Source: Colius striatus (taxonomy: Eukaryota; Chordata; Aves; Coliiformes; Coliidae). From it: 64,000 nt of DNA. The stretch spans positions 96,282,362 through 96,346,361 of the forward strand of contig NC_084759.1 in NCBI RefSeq assembly GCF_028858725.1, given 5' to 3'. Below are positions 20,001 to 31,897 of the stretch, one piece after another; the stretch's first letter is position 1; every line of letters starts with the position of its first letter. Below the pieces are notes generated by a model that saw only the letters and a program-made list of their open reading frames with translations, was not told the DNA's origin and ran no database searches. The translations under genes were made by a program, and so were the position numbers.

Positions 20001-22864
20001 AAACAGGGAGAGCTTATAACGGCCTGTGCCAAAGCCAAGCCCTGCAGTTATCAGTGTCCTGGCGCACTGGTTGAACACAGACGTGGCGGTGCTCACCTAC
20101 TGCAAGAAAACCCTCTGATGGCAACACAGTCCCTGGGATGCATCTCACTCCCTGTCCCTCCATGCTCCGGGGTGAGTTTAAAGCTATACCCTTTCTCCCC
20201 ACTGGGGTTTGTTGCCTGACTAAGGCTGATGGGCAGCCTCTGATTCTGCATGGTCAGTTCCTGCTTACTCTCCTCTTCCCATGCTGAGATGGTGTGGGAA
20301 CAGCAGGCCTTCAGCAACCACCTCTGTCCTCATGCCGGGGAGCAAGGGTGTGACACCTCATCCACCCTCTGGTCAAGGTGTAGGGAGAAATTCAGCCCTG
20401 TAAAACAAGCCAACATTCATTTAAGTTTTACATGCATGGTATCTGCTCTCCAGATAGTAACAGTGTGATGTACAGCCTCCTTGGAGGACTTTGTAAAATT
20501 TGTGGGATGTATAAATCCTACATAGCTCTCTAAAGGGGTTCAGTGATAATGTTGGCCGCTCCTGAGACTCTTACTGAGCAGCAATTTTCACACAACGCCG
20601 GTTGTAGGACCAGCAGTCTGTTAGTGTCACCTGAACCAAGTTCTCCTCGAGTTTTTACTGTGACTTCAGTCACTGCAGGAGGAATAACTTAGCTAGAGGA
20701 GAAAAACGAGTGAAGATGAGAAGAAAAGGGCAAGGAGGTTATGGAGCACCACAGTAATGGGGCAACCACAGTAATGGAGCATACAGAAACGAGAGGTGCT
20801 GAAGTGGTACTTTTTCCCTGCTGCTACCACCAGATGATGCTGCAGAGCAAGGGATCAGAAGCACTGAACCTACCTCTGTAAGGAGCCCCCATACTTATAA
20901 GCTGAGTAACACCATTTTCGAGACAAAATGACTTTTAAAAATCCATTCCTATTACTCATTCAGGTATTTCTTATACATGATCTCCGCAGAACAGCAGTAC
21001 CTCTCCTGAATTACTCAGCCGAGCTCCTCACTAGGCCTCCCCAAAAACAGGGGTTACTACACAGCACTGGCTGCAAAACTTGTCATGGCACATCCCCACC
21101 CAGCAGAGTAGTCAGGGGCACACACCAGAAGCACACACCGGTGTCTGTGCCACTCAGTGCACTGCTGCTCTTGAAGAAATAACATGGGGGAAAACAGGCA
21201 GCCACTAGTCACCAGAATGAACTACAAAGGGCCCCCAGAGAAAGGTGTCCCAAACTGAAAATGCGTGAGGGAGGCTATTTTGCCTACAACAGACATTCTG
21301 AGGAGCAAAACACCTTCAAAAGGTGAATCTGGAATTAAAAAAACCTACTGGCTGAAATGACACCTCAGCTATAAAGAAGATACTAACTTTTAAGATAAAT
21401 TCTATATAGGTGTTTCTCTCCTACTAGCACCTCAGTATCCCACAAGCAGTATTACCCACCTCTCCTACCACCTCTCCCTGGTGAGCACGTCACAAGTGCT
21501 GACTAAACTTGCTCTCAAATTGTCCAGGTGATTCACATAATTCAATGAAACCCAGAAAAACTCACCTCAATCTGTTCTTAACCTGAAGATTGCTACTTCT
21601 GTTTCAGAAGTGAGGAAGGTCTTGTGTGCCTGAAAGCTGCAGGCTTTTTTCAGTGAAAAGAACCTGCCAATCTCCCAGCGCCAAACCAAACTGCCTGTCC
21701 CCCTGAACACCTGATTTGTGGGCTTAGGCTGTGCTTTTCTCAATGGCAATGACACTTTGAGTGTCTTCTCTTTACTTTCCTCACCCAGTCCTCCCTCCAC
21801 CATCTCCTTTTGCTGCACCAACACCCCCGTTGATAGCACTACTTGCTATACTCTTTACATTATAGCTAAACCAGTATGATAGCTATCTGTTAAAGGGAAG
21901 GTTCGTCTTTCCTTTTGGCTTGTACCAGCACCCACCTGTCCATCCTTCCAGCTTGCTCAGGGAGCTAGACCAAGAGAACACTGACATCTTGGTTTTGGAG
22001 AGTTAATTTCTGGATGACTGAGCTTGCTCATTGCAGGGTCAGATTATGCAAGGCAAGCAGTGAGGGAGTGAGACCAATACTACCGTTTTGCACTGTCATT
22101 TGCTGTCACAGGTGGCTTAGACGTAGCACCAAGCTACATGTTAAGAGAAGAAATGAGATGGGTTAACCTGCCTCGAGGTGCCACAGAAATCTATGTTCTC
22201 AGCCTGTGTCTCCTAATGGCAAAGCCCACTCTCTGTTGGGTAAGCTGTCTTCCTCACTCTGCCATTTTTAAGAGGTACCTTTCATGTAGGCACTTCCTTC
22301 CCATCTAGCTTTCAAAATTGTGGTTATTTCTGTCCTCTTAAAGTGCATCCTTGATGTTTCAGATATCACTAGTGCTCCCCTGTCACTCATGCACTCAACA
22401 CACCAGTCTCTTGCTGTTTTACCCCACAACTCTGTGTTAGTGTGATTGCAGACAGAAAGGCAAAAGAGGAAAATGATGCCACAAAGTGTCATCTCTGTTC
22501 TCTCCTCTGCTGACCTTCATGGGTTCCTTGTGGTTCCTTTCACAAAGGCAAAAGCCAAACCAAAGCTTGCTGGGGTTTTAGTGAGGTGGTCACAAGGGCA
22601 AATGTCCTCTTTGGGATTTAGTTAAGGATAATAAATGATTTTCTGTCTGTGACCTACATCAGAGCTGAGGCCATGTTTCTAGTAGTAAAAGACTAATGCA
22701 ATTACATGGATTTTGCTTAGGTTTACATGTGTTGGTTAAGCTAATCCAACAAGAGACAAATATTTTCAGTGATGGTCCATTTTTTTCCCCCTGCCTGCCT
22801 CATATAGGCTTTTCAGTAATGCATTCTTTATCCATAAATTGAGGTCAGTGCTCAGCTGAAACCT
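14100..22864. other. Intergenic DNA, 8.8 kb, no gene recognised
   Basis: AT-rich, mostly unique-looking sequence. Open stretches such as the 211-codon frame at 16716-16081 (minus) show no recognised domain and have no supporting signals. Noted inside are a short (CA)n run near 16701-16716, a 24-bp tandem duplication at 17051-17098, and a 7-bp hairpin (ACAGGGT/ACCCTGT) near 15349-15365. Confidence 0.5.
17051..17098 (+). repeat. 24-bp tandem duplication
   Basis: Two adjacent 24-nt units start TTTTCTAATATT and continue with AGAATAATC or GGAATAATC. The match is near perfect, which suggests a fairly recent replication slip. Confidence 0.85.
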
Positions 22865-25442
22865 GGTCTACTGGAGGCTGATAGAATCCATCTGTCAGAG
22901 AAGGGAAGAGCATCTTTGATCATAGGCTTTCCAAGATAGTGAAGAGGGCTTTAAAGTTGCTGAGGGAGGAGAACCTCAATCTACCCCACTCCTGCCAGTT
23001 TGATGCTGGTGCCAGCGAGAGATGCCCAGAGGTTGGAGAAGGATCAGAGGTCAGCAAGAGAGCACCTGAACAGCAGCACAAAGGAATTCCAGCCACTCCA
23101 GCCAGTTAAGTCAGATTCATTGGGGGCACAACTTAAATGCTTCTATGCAAATGTGGGAAACATGGGGAATAAACAGGAGTGAAAGATATGTACATGTCTG
23201 CATGGCTATGATCTTACTGGCATTACAGAGACATGATGGGATGGTTCCTATGGCTGAACTGTTGGGAAGGAAGGATAAAAGCTGTTTAGGAAGGACAATC
23301 AGGGGAGATGAGGTGAGGGTATTGCTTTCTATGTCAATGACAGGCTAAAGGGCATGGAGCTCTGCCTGGAGTTGGGCGAGGAGCCAACAGAGAGCTTATG
23401 GGTCAAGATTAAAGGGAAAGTGGGGACAAGTGACATTATAGTGGGGTTCTGTTACAGGCCACCCAACCAGGAAAACCGAGAGGATGTCACAGGGTATGAT
23501 CTTCATGGGAGATTTCAGCCACTTCAATACCTGCTGTAGGGTCAACAACAGCATGGTGCAAGCAATCCAGGAGATTCCTGGAATGCATTGATGATAGCTT
23601 CTGTCCCCACAGGGGGAACACAGAGAAATTGTCTGAGCAGCTAGGGATCAGATTAGGAAAGCTAAAGCCCTGATAGAATTAAGTTTGGACAAGGACGTCA
23701 AGGGTAAAAGAAAAGCTTCTATAGATATGTCAGTGATAAAAGGAAGACTAGGGAAAATGTAGTCCCTCTCCAGAAAGAAAGAGGAGACCTGGTTACATGG
23801 AATATGGAGAAAGCTGAGGTACTCTGTGACTTTTTTGCCTCAATCTTCACCATCAAGTGTTCCAGCCATACCGCTCAAGTCACAGAAGGCAAAGGCAGGG
23901 ACAGGGAGAATCAAGATTCACCCACTCTAAGAGAAGATCAGGTTTGAGACCACTTAAGGAACCTGAAGGCACACAAGTCCATGAGACCTGATGAGATCCA
24001 TCCATGAGTCCTGAGGGAACTGAGGATGAAGTGGCTAAGTGACTATCCATGGTATTTCAGAAGTAATGGCAGTCCAGTGAAGTTCCCACTGGTTGGAAAA
24101 GAGGAAGCATAGCCCTCATTTTTAAAAAGAGAACAAAGGAAGACCTGAGGGAACTGCAGGCCAGTCAGTCTCACCTCTGTTCCCAGCAAGACCATGGTGC
24201 AGGTCCTCCTGGAAACTATACTAAGGAACATTGTAAACAAGGAGATTAGTGACAGCCAACGCAGCTTCACCAAGGGCAAATTCTGCCTGACAAATTTAGT
24301 GGCCTTCTATGACAGGGTTAAAGCATTGGTTAATAAGGGAAGAGCAACTGGACTGGTGCAAAGCATTTGACACCATCCCACGTGACATCCATGTTTCTAA
24401 ATGGGAGAGACATGGATCTGTCAGGTGGACCACTCAGTGGATAAGGAATTGGCTGGATGGTTGCACTCATAGTTGGGGTCAACGGCTTGATGTCTGAGTG
24501 AAGACACGAGTGGTGTTCCTCAGGGGTCAGTATTGGGACCAGTGCTGTTTAACATCTGTTGGTGACAAAGACAGTGGGACTGAGTGCACCCTCCGCAAGT
24601 TTGCTGATGGCACCAAGCTGTGTGGTGTGGTCAGCATGCTGGAGAGAAGGGATGGCATCCAGAAGGACCTTGACAGGCTTGAGAGGTGGGCCTGTGGGAA
24701 CCTGATGGAGTTCCAACAAGGCCAAGTGCAAGGTCCTGCACATGGGTTGGGGTAATCCCAAGCACAAACACAGGGCAAGGCAGAGAATGGATTGAGAACA
24801 GCCCTGTAGAGAAGGACTTGGGAATGTTGATTGACAAGAAGCTCAGTGTGATCCAGCAATGTACATTTGCAGCCCATTAAGCCAACTGTGTCCTGGGCTG
24901 CATCAAAAGCAATGTGGCCAGCAGATTGAGGGAGGCAATTCTCCTCTACTCCACTTTCATAATATCCCATCTGGAGTACTGTGTTAAGCTCTGGGTCTTC
25001 CAGTGTCAGAAAGTCATGCAGTCATGGTGTGAGTCTAGAGGATGGCCACAAAGATGGTCTTAGGCACTTCTCCTGTGAAGACAGCCTGAGAGTTGGGTTG
25101 CTCAGCCTGGAGAAGAGAATGCTCTGGGAAGACCTTAGAGCAGCCTTCCAGTACCTAAACGGGGCCTCGGAGAAAGTCAGAGAGGGACTTCTTGCAAGCG
25201 CATGTAGTAACAGGACAAGAGGTAAAGGTTATAAATGGAAAGAGGGTAGATTTAGACTAGTTATAGGGAAGCACTGGAAAGAGGTTGCCCAGAGAGGTTG
25301 TGGCTGCTCCATCGCTGGAAGTCTTCCAGGCCAAGTTGGATGGGGCTTTCAGCACCTTGGTCTATGGAAGGTGTCATGGCAGCGAGGTGAAATTAGATGA
25401 TCTTTAAAGTCCCTTCCAACCTAAAGCATTCTATGATTCTAT
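22865..25442 (+). mobile_element. Long CR1 LINE copy with decayed ORF2
   Basis: A 2.6-kb CR1, far longer than the others here. The left part has the ORF2 start region and endonuclease remnants (LKCFYANVGNMGNKQE). The middle has reverse-transcriptase remnants ([14 protein letters not shown], and the FADD motif region near 24601). The right part has the 3' region and a TTCTATGATTCTATTA terminus. Many stops and frameshifts break ORF2, so it is dead. The TCTATGATTCTA ending differs from the ATTCTGTG ending of most copies here, pointing to another, probably older, CR1 subfamily. The left edge is approximate. Confidence 0.93.
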
Positions 25443-26584
25443 TAAATTAGCAATGACTTTCAAAGAAATCCTTTAATACCAAAAAATGACAATAAAAACA
25501 AGGATTGAAAGCAAAGGCTATTGCCTTCACTATATGTGTCCTTATGGCATGAGCAATCATATCCCCAGGAAAGCTCAGGATTTGCCATTATCCAAAATAC
25601 CCTGGTTTTACATATCACTTCACTTGCAACCAGCAGTGAACTAAGATAACAGAATTCTTCAAAAGAGAGGCTCAGATAAACGATAATTCATCAAATACAT
25701 CTCCTCTTTTACATAATCCTAGATGTGCAATAATGTGATCCTACTATTAGCCTTTCTGCAGCCTGAACATTTGGCAGGAGAAATACTGGCTGAAAGAAAC
25801 AGAGAAGGCATTATTATATTTTTGAAGCATGCAAAGACCTGGGAGAGCTTCTTTGAGGGACTATAAGGGGTAATAAATAGTTTTGCACTCATGGAAGCAG
25901 ACCATCCCTGCTCAAAGGGATACTAAGCAGAGATAGTTACTTTCTACATATGGAGTTCAGGATCTTGGAACTAGGCTCAATTACTCGTACTTAAAATGCA
26001 GAAATAAACCTCCATTATTACATCGTTGTTCCTGTTTTCAAAGTAAGAAGAAGGCAACAACTTCTGGGTTGTGGTTTTTTTAAGTGACAGGCAAAACTGA
26101 AAAGAAAAGAAAATAAGGAAGCATGAAGTTCACCAGTACAGAACAAGTCCTAATTCAAGCCAATTTTGATGGCCTTGTTAGGACTTTGGTGGTAAGCAAT
26201 CCTTATGCTAACTGTGTGCAGGATGTAACATGTCAGCTTACACACATGCAGCAGCACATCCTTGGAAGGATGTACAGGCAACAATCTACAACTATTTTTC
26301 AAATAACATATTTCTCTGGGTTTTTTTAACTCCTCGTTCAGTTTTTCAACTTGAAATGTCCTCTCCCACTTTGTCAGGTACGAGAGCATATTCTTTTGTG
26401 TAGAGAAGAAATATCAAGACAGGCATTGCAAGGGGAAAAAATGCTTTAATTCCAATAACTGAATTTTGCAAATAAACAAGGAATCTCTGTAGTGAAGAGA
26501 GAAATTTTCTATTGATCTTTCCTCATTCAAACACATTTTTCAGTAAGCAAATGCTGTTTCATATTTTCAATCATGGAACTACCA
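25443..26584. other. Intergenic DNA, nothing recognised
   Basis: AT-rich unique-looking sequence between two CR1 insertions. No exon or RNA gene is supported. Confidence 0.5.
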
Positions 26585-26672
26585 TCACAGAATCACACAG
26601 AATCACAGAATGGTAGGGGTTGGAAAGGACCTCTAAAGATCATCTAGTCCAACCCAACCCAGCAACAGGTTA
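26585..26672 (-). mobile_element. CR1 LINE 3' terminal fragment (short)
   Basis: The sequence ATCACAGAATCACACAGAATCACAGAATGG, then AGGGGTTGGAAAGGACCTCT, then a GATCATCTAGTCCAACCC block, is the CR1 3' end read in reverse. Only about 85 bp is present, an extreme 5' truncation. Confidence 0.93.
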
Positions 26673-28095
26673 TACTCTGTGAATTGACAACTATGTTTTT
26701 TTCCTGAGTGAGCTACTCCTGCATGCCCCTGTCAAAAATGACCATGTTTTTGCAACTTGATCATTCATAAACTCAGGCAGAATCTTTATAGGACAAGGCT
26801 TTAATTCTTGTTGAAAACAAGTTGGAAACTTGAAAACAAGGTTTGCTGATGTTGGGCAAATGGTTTTTAGCAAGGGGAGTTTTCTGCTCCGTCCTGTGTT
26901 CTGCTCCCTTTTCGAATTTTTGGGAGGAAACTGAACTTTTTATGCACACAATCACCGTGAGCCAAAAATAACAACTCTTAAATTAGCACTGAGTAGGTGG
27001 AGGGGTACAACTAGCACAGCAGTTTGCCATAACAGTCTGGATATATAAATGAAGAGATAGGACTTGACATGTGGAATAACTAGAACTGTCAGATGACTAA
27101 TGGATTTCACTCATTATATGCCGAGGCCCTGGAAAAGTAGCTAATGAAGTGGGATTACTTAAAAACATGCCTGTATTAGCTGGCATAAGCCCCTGTAGTG
27201 CAGTCAGGTCTCTGAGATGCAGCCGCTGCCCACATGTGCCTAACTGCTTGAGCTGCATCTGTCTGGGGCTGCAGCAGGGGAGGAGTCAGCAGCATTGAGG
27301 AGGGGCAGGGGGATAGCTGTCCTGCACAGTTGTTTGAAATGACTCAACCCTGCACTGTGGCCTGTGCCTGCTTCCCTGCACAGGTTTCAGCCTCTGTCTC
27401 CTTTATACCTGCTGGTGCTGACATGAGCATCTCTAGAGCAGAATAGTGAATGGGATGCAGGAGCTGGTCTGGATGGGAAGCAGACCCTCTTCCCTCAGAC
27501 ACCTGCAGATGTGCAGAAATATCCCCTGACTGGATCTGATGGTAGATGTCACCTATAGGTCAATAGCCCTGATTCTTTTGGTTTCCCCCTGTTCTCGGGC
27601 ATCTGCTGAAAGCCACACCAGTGTTCAAGCAAGTCGTGCACCATGATGTCAGGATGTGATAACACCTCTCTGGTGTTGGACTCTTGTCCACCACTGGACA
27701 TGTCTTGCTAGCATTTTGCTTTATAAGCTGCTAGAAAATGTCCTGCCTCTCTTCACTGTTAGCTCTTTACCATTCTTCCCCACATACTGCAGCAAACCTA
27801 TAGGACAGAATGGATACTGGGTTTGAGAGGAGCCTGGGGGATATGTTGTGCTGTTTGGTGCTCTTCAGGAGCTATGGGCTGAGAAATGGAGGCTACAGGG
27901 TGCAACAGGATCTGCCAACAGGATGATTGGCTGATTTATCACCTCATATTTGTCTCAAACCATTCTGACAGTTGTGGGATTTCTCCTTTGGACACATATG
28001 AAAGCCTCCATAGCAGAGGGATACTGGCAGACCAGAGTGTGTCAGGTGGAAGGACACAGAGGAAGGGGCTGGAGCTCATAGTATGCAAGGAGCAC
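26673..28095. other. Intergenic DNA, nothing recognised
   Basis: No gene or repeat was recognised. The sequence around 27180-27480 is locally richer in GC but lacks the CpG density of a promoter. Confidence 0.45.
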
Positions 28096-28252
28096 AGATT
28101 GCCCAGAAGCTGTGAAACCTGCAGCTTTGAAGATATTCAGAACCTGATGAAGCAAGTCCATGCACAACCTCCCTGACTATTAAACTTGCTTTGAGCAGGT
28201 TTGTCTAGAGGCTCACAGAGGTCCCTTTCACTTCACTTTCCTGTGATTTACA
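28096..28252 (+). mobile_element. Old, decayed CR1 3' fragment
   Basis: Weak but ordered CR1 3' blocks: AGATTGCCCAGAAGCTGTG, GAAGATATTCAGAACCTGA, CTTGCTTTGAGCAGG, CAGAGGTCCCTTTCAC and TCCTGTGATTTA. The divergence is clearly greater than in the other copies. Confidence 0.65.
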
Positions 28253-29246
28253 GTCCCACTGATGCTCCATGTAATAAAGAAGACCTTCTGTATCATATTG
28301 CTTCCCTCATCCCTCCTTAAAATACCACTCTGTTCTCCTCCCTTCACCCTCACTCATTTCAATGAAACTGTCTCTGAAATGCTTTGCTTACTGTGAGAGG
28401 TGGTAGCAGCTTGGTGTCTCCTCTGTAACACACGGACAATTCAGCATGCTCAGCTTAATCCAGTGCTGGCTTTCCTTTGCAGAATCACATAAAGTGAGAG
28501 TGCTTGGCTGCTTGTCCTGATTTTGCTCCGTGAGGATGGTCAATTATGAAAGCAGTCTGCTGCTGGATGTTATTGGCCTAACCTAGGAAATGACACAGTC
28601 TTCCTCAACCACTGCTTGGGTAAAGCAGCCCTGATGCATGGAGGATCTTCTGCTGTCTTTGGTAGCTTCTCCTTGCTCAACAAATGATGTTATCTCTTTT
28701 TTTTTTTTTTTTCCAATATCCCTTTTCCCTTCCCTTTCACCAGAAGTTTTCCAAAGTAGCAAATCAGATTGGATTTAGAAACCTCATTAACAACACAACT
28801 AATATCCAGGCTGTGAGACTTTAAATCTTCATGAGCTGTTATTATAAAGGACAGCACGTAACAAGAGTGTCCAAGTGTTAGCTGAGGAGCCAAGCACAGC
28901 CTATGAACCACAGGAGCAGATTTTCACTGGGCTGTGTGGAGCTGCTTGCAACGTGGAAGAAGTTGATCCTGGGCTGTGGGATTATACAGAAAAAAAGCAG
29001 TGCTATGCCAGGCACATCTGCCTGGTGGGACAGCACATAACCAGACTTAGTCTGACACATGACGACAAAGCAGCCTTGCCTAGCCTGACTTTGCCAAGCC
29101 AGAGACTCGGTTGCACTTGTGGCCAAAGGTACTGGTGATGCAAATGAGGCATGAAGCACACACAAAGAGCCTGAAGTGGAGGAGGTGCTTAAATTTGCAG
29201 GAGGGGAGGAAGACCAGGGTGCACAGGGCCACAGACTCACTGGAAG
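28253..29246. other. Intergenic DNA with a poly-T run
   Basis: Contains a 16-nt T run at 28697-28712 followed by a pyrimidine-rich stretch. I saw no retrogene next to it. The sequence around 28740-28880 looks unique and AT-rich. Confidence 0.45.
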
Positions 29247-29951
29247 GCTGATGTTGGAAGGGAGCTCTGAAGATGACCTGGTCCAACCCCTTGCTCAGGC
29301 AGGACTAGCTACAGCCAGTTGCCCAGATAGGTTTTGACTGTCTCCAAGGTGGGGCTCTCCACAGGGTAACCATTTGCCACTTTTGCTGCAAGGGCACAAG
29401 GTCCTTTTTCTGCCAAGTCACTTTCCAGCTGGGTGGCCCCCAGCATATACTGATGCATTGGGTTACTCTTCCCCAGGTGCAGCAGTTTGCACTTCCCCTT
29501 GCTGAACTTCATGAAGTTCCTGTCAGCCCATTATCTCTAGCCTGTCTAGGTCCCTCTGGATGGCAGCAACACTCTCTATTTTGTGTTACTTTTCCCAGTT
29601 TTGTACTGTCTACAAACTTGCTGAGGGTACCTTCTGCCCCATAATCCAGATCATTAATGAAGATGTTGAACAAGACTGGCTGCAGTATTGACTCCTGGGT
29701 ACACTGTTAATTACCAGCCTCCTATTGGACTTTGTGCTACTAAATCACCACCTTCTGGAAACAGCTGTTGAGCCAAATTTTCACTCCACCTCTCCGCTCA
29801 TTCATCATCTTGTCTATGAGGGTCTTATGGGAAACAGTGTCAAAGTCAAAGCTGACAATACCGACTTGGTCTCCTCTCATCTACCACGCCAGACATTTCA
29901 TTGTAGAATATTATCAGGTTGGTCAAGGATGACTTCCCTTTGTGATCTTAG
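29247..29951 (-). mobile_element. CR1 LINE fragment with internal deletion
   Basis: Reverse CR1 order: the 3' region (GGAAGGGAGCTCTGAAGATG, CTTGCTCAGGCAGGACTAGC, AGTTGCCCAGATAGG, TATCTCCAAGG-like) joins directly to the ORF2 end region. That region holds the complement of the CR1 GTTCAGCAAGGGGAAGTGCA block, the FADD-motif block near 29612, and an RT block ending near 29951. The segment normally between these parts is missing, so there was a deletion or rearrangement after insertion. Confidence 0.88.
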
Positions 29952-30059
29952 TTGTGACTGAGTGCTCTCCTCCTGGTTTGGCATACTGTAGGAGGTGCAG
30001 CAGCCCTACACAGCGCTAGGATGGCTCTTGGGTACATGGAGATTTTGACATGCAACCAT

Positions 30060-30470
30060 AGTTTGATGAGATTTGTTTGTAAACTGACGGACAGTTTGAA
30101 GATCTATTTTTAATTGATTAATGAATTATGAGCTATAAAACAAGCTGCACCCCTGGGGTAGCTGTCTCCTGCTTGGGTTTGTACAATTTACTCTGAGTGG
30201 CCAGCTGAGTAGCCCAGCTTTCCTAATCCAGGGCTGTAGCACACTATCAAATTTTAATAAGACCTCCTGGCCAAATCGGTGGAGAATTTTACCTAAAAGT
30301 CAATGTCAAGAAAAGACTTGAATTTAATCTTGCTGATTAAATACTTTGACTAAAGTGCTTGGTGTGGTAATGCCACTTAAAACTTGACATTAATTAATCA
30401 ATAGCTTGATGGATTTGATTTGCAAGCAACATAGGGAGTATTTAGTTGAGATTTTGTATTTTTAAAAGTA
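30060..30470. promoter_or_regulatory. AT-rich homeodomain-motif block upstream of the second CpG island
   Basis: This repeat-free stretch carries TTTTTAATTGATTAATGAATTA, TTAATCTTGCTGATTAAA and GACATTAATTAATCAATAG within 330 bp, which are typical homeodomain/POU-type cores. It lies about 0.7-1.1 kb from the left edge of the island. The enhancer reading is inference. Confidence 0.35.
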
Positions 30471-31130
30471 GAACAAACACACAATGTTTGAAAAGAAAAG
30501 TTCTTTATTTGATATATATCCAAGCATTAACAATTGATTTGGATTTCCCCATATTAAGTTTCAAAGCTGATGAGGAGGTGCTTCCACTTTTTTTTGTGTT
30601 TAAAGATCAACTTACGTATTTTGGCAGGTTTTGTAAAATAAGACACAGGTCATGTTTATTTATTAGTGCATTTTAAAGTGTACTTATCCAGATTTGAGCT
30701 GAGTCACTACTTAAAAAAACCCACAACATTTTGGCAGCTGGGGCAATGCTCGTGACAAGGTGCTTGCTCTCTGACTCTCCTGTGGAACAGTCTGCACGCG
30801 TGATGCGCTGCTAAAGCACAAGGCTTAAATTCCTGCAAAGTCTTCAGCTGCAGAAACAGCACCGGAGCAGGCTGGCACGGGAGAAGAGCTATTGCACCCT
30901 ATTCGAGTCTCTGAGCCATATAGATAGCTCTGGTAAAGGTCAGAGAAGGAAGGGGAATGTGGTGTGAGATGGTGCCCAAGAGAAGCAAGTGTGGACAAGG
31001 CCCAGGTGAAAGATTCGGGGCTACCAATGCGTGCTGGGTGATGGCTCCTTCTAAGTGTCTGGTGATGAATGCGAAGGAGGAAGAGATGGGGAAAGCTCAG
31101 CACCGCTCTAGGTGGCTTTGAGGGGGTTGG

Positions 31131-31250
31131 GAGCCAAACTGACCTCTGAGACAGTCAGGCCCCTTCCTCTCACGGCTCCGGATCCCCTCGAAACCAAGCT
31201 GACTTCTGAGGCGGTCAGACCCCCTTCCCCTCACAGCACCTACCCCGCTC
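31131..31250 (+). repeat. 60-bp tandem duplication at the island edge
   Basis: CCAAACTGACCTCTGAGACAG (31134) and CCAAGCTGACTTCTGAGGCGG (31194) head two 60-bp units that match at about 80% by eye (also GTCAGGCCCCTTCCTCTCAC against its partner). Confidence 0.8.
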
Positions 31251-31772
31251 GCAGGGGTCAGGAGCCCTCTGCCCGAACGGGGCGCGGCGCGGCTGCTCCT
31301 CCCTGCCGCGTCGGAACTGGGTCTGACTCCGAAGTCGCGCTCTCCCGCAGCCAATCGCGGTCGCCGCCGCCGCGCGCGCCAACTTCGCCCACCGCCTCCC
31401 GCTTCTCCGGGCTCCCGCCCCGGCCGGGCTCCCCCGCGCGGCCGGCGGCCCGCACGCCCCATCGCCCGCCGCGGCCGCGGGCTGCGCGGTGCGGAGCGGA
31501 GCGGAGAGGTGAACGTGGCCAGCACGCGGCGCCGCCCGCCCCCCTCCGCCCCCCGGGGAGCGGCCCCTCCCCTGCCGCCCGGGAGCCGCGTGGGCCATTG
31601 TCACACAACATTCCAACTCCGAACGCCCCGCTGTTCGCCGCCGCCGCCGCCCATTGGCTCTCCCGGCACGGATCGACTCACCCGGCAGCCAACGGACGCC
31701 GGTTTCCAAGGCGGCCGCCGGCGCCGCCCCTCGCAGCGCCGGCAGTAACAATATGGCAGCGGCGCCTATTGG

Positions 31773-31897
31773 TGGCGGCGCGGTGTGAGCGGCGGTGGCC
31801 GCGGGCGCCCGGCGGCGGCGGCGACGGGGAGCAGCAACCTGGGGCGGGCGGCGGCGGCGGCGGCCACGACCCCCGGCGCCGAGCCCGGCCGCGCCAG
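31773..31897 (+). other. TIAM1: Putative TIAM1 non-coding first exon (5'UTR)
   Basis: The exon ends at GCGCCAG|GTGAGTGGG, a near-perfect splice donor in the middle of the CpG island. It follows an inverted CCAAT box and contains (GGC)4 and (GGC)6 runs. The 5' edge given here is arbitrary because the transcription start is unknown. TIAM1 is a Rac guanine-nucleotide exchange factor; its coding exons are not in this window. Confidence 0.5.
31811..31863 (+). repeat. GGC trinucleotide runs in the putative 5'UTR
   Basis: (GGC)4 at 31811-31822 and about (GGC)6 at 31847-31863 are separated by GACGGGGAGCAGCAACCTGG. Such runs are common in vertebrate CpG-island 5'UTRs and may vary in length between individuals. 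Confidence 0.85.

Noticed and set aside
28697-28712. Poly-T run considered as the tail of a minus-strand retrogene
   Set aside because: The adjoining sequence on the right (28713-28900) shows no gene-like frame or known retrocopy, only AT-rich unique DNA.
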